From contig NZ_JAGGPQ010000015.1 of the NCBI RefSeq assembly GCF_018613675.1, positions 1 through 64,000 of the forward strand: DNA of 64,000 bases. The letters are read 5' to 3'. Position 1 is the stretch's first letter, and every line of letters begins with the position of its first letter. A program made the translations under genes and the position numbers. Positions 62,685 through 64,000 of the stretch are shown one piece after another. Below the pieces are notes generated by a model. The model was not told the origin of the DNA, ran no database searches, and saw only the letters and a list, made by a program, of their open reading frames with translations. Source of the stretch: Arthrobacter sp. ISL-85. Its GTDB lineage: Bacteria; Actinomycetota; Actinomycetes; Actinomycetales; Micrococcaceae.

Positions 62685-63200
62685 TCACGCCTGCCGTTCC
62701 CGCGCCGCGGCGCCGGGCTTTCCGCCTGCGGCGCCCAGCAGCTCCAGGATGAAGACCGACACGGCCGTGGCGGCGGGCCAGAGCAGCAGCACCGGCCACG
62801 CACGCAGCGAGAAGGCAATGCTGGCGTTGGCGGAAGCGTCGACGGCCGGACCCCAGAGCCGGGCCGCAAGGATTCCTGTGCCCCATGCCACAACACTCCC
62901 GGCCAGGGCCCCCGCAAGGCCGGCCAACAGTGCGGCCTGCGGGTACGGGCGCTTGCCGTCAGCGAGGAACACGGCCAGCAGGCAGCCAGCCAATACCAAA
63001 AGTCCGGCGAGGGTCAGATCCCGCGGCAGCCAGACCATGGGAACGGTGCCGGAGGCCAGGGCGGGGTCACGCGTGATCAGGTTTAATCCGCCCGGCGCCA
63101 GGAGCCACCACAGCAGGCCGGCGGGAACTCCCGCCGCGGCCGGGACCAGCAGCAGGGACCATGGCAGCGGGCGTCCGGCGGGGCGGGCGAAGTGCGTCAT
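62685..63200 (-). CDS. DUF2567-like membrane protein
   Basis: The 171-residue product has four predicted membrane helices (about residues 14-34, 56-78, 86-108, 132-155) and resembles actinobacterial DUF2567 proteins found beside hisD. I assign the family with moderate confidence. ATG at 63200 follows TAAGGT by seven bases; the frame continues 69 codons upstream without support. It lies 21 bases before hisD and is likely co-transcribed. Function unknown. Confidence 0.75.
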   Translation of the reverse strand: MTHFARPAGRPLPWSLLLVPAAAGVPAGLLWWLLAPGGLNLITRDPALASGTVPMVWLPRDLTLAGLLVLAGCLLAVFLADGKRPYPQAALLAGLAGALAGSVVAWGTGILAARLWGPAVDASANASIAFSLRAWPVLLLWPAATAVSVFILELLGAAGGKPGAAARERQA

Positions 63201-63207
63201 GAAACAC

Positions 63208-63213
63208 ACCTTA
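63208..63213 (-). promoter_or_regulatory. -10 hexamer TAAGGT, leaderless start of DUF2567-like gene
   Basis: On the minus strand TAAGGT is followed by seven bases and the ATG at 63200. Confidence 0.5.
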
Positions 63214-63327
63214 ACAAAGGTTCCTCCAAGGTCATCCGGCGTGATGCTGCCATGAGCTGTTTTCCGGCGTTGACCGCGGGCCAATACGCTTGGGGAAAGA
63301 CCTACGCCACTTAGTCCAGGAGTTCCG

Positions 63328-63828
63328 GTGACCGACAACAGCGAGCCCTTCGAGCAGACCTTCAGGGAGATGTTCCGCCGGCACGCCGCTGGCGTGGCCA
63401 TCATCACGGTGAATTACCAGGATGAGCCCTACGGCTTTACCGCCACCTCCGTTGCGTCCCTGTCCGCGAAGCCGCCGCGCTTCACGTTCAACATGGCGCG
63501 CAGTTCCAGGTCCTGGCCGGCGGTGGCCAACACCCAGTACCTGGGGGTGCACATGCTGGGCCTGGACAACCAGGAGTTGGCCGCCCGCTTTGCCCGCCCC
63601 GGCAACCGTTTCGAAGGCAACCATTGGGAAATAGGTCCGCACGGGGTGCCCATCCTCAAGGACGTGGCCGGGTGGCTGGTCGGCGAGATCCAGATGCGGC
63701 TTTCGTTCGAGAACAACGCCGTGGTGGTGGTCCAGGTCGTGGACGGGCAGGTGGGCGGCGACGGGTCGCCCTTGCTCTACCACGGCGGCGCCTACGGGCA
63801 GCCGATCCCGCTGGACTACGAAATTTAG
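63328..63828 (+). CDS. flavin reductase family protein
   Basis: The 166-residue product has the flavin-binding beta-barrel features of the flavin reductase/FMN-binding family: REMFRRHAAGVAIITVNY, YGFTATSVASLSAKPPRFTFN, and a C-terminal PLLYHGGAYG. These enzymes reduce FMN or FAD with NAD(P)H, often for a partner monooxygenase, but no partner is encoded nearby. The GTG start is preceded by AGGAG. Divergent from the DUF2567-like gene. Confidence 0.9.
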   Translation: MTDNSEPFEQTFREMFRRHAAGVAIITVNYQDEPYGFTATSVASLSAKPPRFTFNMARSSRSWPAVANTQYLGVHMLGLDNQELAARFARPGNRFEGNHWEIGPHGVPILKDVAGWLVGEIQMRLSFENNAVVVVQVVDGQVGGDGSPLLYHGGAYGQPIPLDYEI

Positions 63829-63874
63829 TCCCGGCTGGTTCCGACGCCTCGCAGGCCTGCGCGGCACAAAGACA

Positions 63875-63910
63875 CGGACGACGCCGGGAGGTGCTTCCCG
63901 GCGTCGTCCG
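63875..63910. terminator. bidirectional hairpin terminator
   Basis: CGGACGACGCCGGG pairs perfectly with CCCGGCGTCGTCCG across an eight-base loop, between the flavin reductase and the convergent partial gene. Confidence 0.85.
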
Positions 63911-63917
63911 CGTCTTC

Positions 63918-64000
63918 CTAGGCGTCCAGGCAGGCCGGGCCCAGCAGGACCTTCAGGTCGCCGAACAGCGACGGGCTGGGGTTCACCCTGAGGTGGACTG
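63918..64000 (-). CDS. dnaE: C-terminus of probable DNA polymerase III alpha subunit (partial)
   Basis: Only the last 26 codons are in the window: the frame reads VHLRVNPSPSLFGDLKVLLG then PACLDA and a TAG stop. The SLFGDLKxLLGP ending resembles actinobacterial DnaE1, and dnaE near hisD fits the usual order in relatives. The identification rests on this short tail alone. The rest of the gene lies beyond 64000. Confidence 0.55.
   Translation of the reverse strand, partial: VHLRVNPSPSLFGDLKVLLGPACLDA

Overview
The window is a stretch of high-GC actinobacterial chromosome. It most resembles the Micrococcaceae, probably Arthrobacter or Pseudarthrobacter. The evidence is the GC-rich codon use, SepH, a HrdB/SigA-type primary sigma factor, polyphosphate glucokinase, PAC2 and tricorn-like proteolysis genes, GlnE/GlnA2, and many actinobacteria-specific DUF families (DUF3159, DUF3710, DUF3093, DUF5998, DUF4192, DUF4191, DUF3817, DUF7455). 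I recognised 54 protein genes. I saw no rRNA, tRNA, CRISPR array, prophage or insertion sequence. The only element with a mobile-like flavour is a DUF222/HNH endonuclease gene. Genus placement is an inference from remembered families, not a search.

Layout. 0-2.5 kb: a leftward, overlapping cluster (DUF3710, OB-fold protein, DUF3159) plus dUTPase. 2.6-8.2 kb: DUF3093, the cell-division protein SepH, a DHFR-like reductase, the DUF222/HNH gene and a TetR regulator with a small unknown gene. 8.3-16.9 kb: thymidine kinase, a phosphodiesterase, DUF5998, a GNAT/acyl-CoA ligase fusion, topoisomerase IV subunit A and a DinB protein. 17-24.8 kb: a cytochrome bd operon (cydA, cydB and a fused cydDC), divergent from a BlaI repressor and an M56 membrane protease. 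24.8-34.8 kb: topoisomerase IV subunit B, a small zinc protein, the primary sigma factor, DUF4192, an MFS transporter, a PAC2 protein and leucyl aminopeptidase. 35-47.7 kb: lipoate-centred metabolism (lpdA, the 2-oxoacid dehydrogenase E2, lipB, lipA), interrupted by a small membrane protein, OsmC, a tricorn-like protease, an NAD-epimerase-like protein and a Ser/Thr kinase. 47.7-57.4 kb: membrane and transport genes, then nitrogen assimilation (glnA, glnE, glnA2). 57.5-64 kb: panB, SPOR protein, map, ppgK, nrdR, hisD, DUF2567, a flavin reductase and the 3' end of what is probably dnaE.

The most interesting signal is regulatory. Three near-identical 17-bp palindromes, TTCTAC-N5-GTAGAA, lie between cydA and blaI, and a fourth lies at the promoter of an unannotated four-helix membrane protein 15 kb away. 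This suggests that a BlaI/M56 pair with no visible beta-lactam sensor controls cytochrome bd and this new membrane protein. I also read a full four-half-site GlnR operator upstream of glnA, a likely NrdR box before nrdR, a SigR/SigH-type promoter before sigA, tandem CCACACTGTGGA palindromes before an RDD gene, and a recurring TANNNT-N6/7-start arrangement (leaderless transcripts) before eleven genes.
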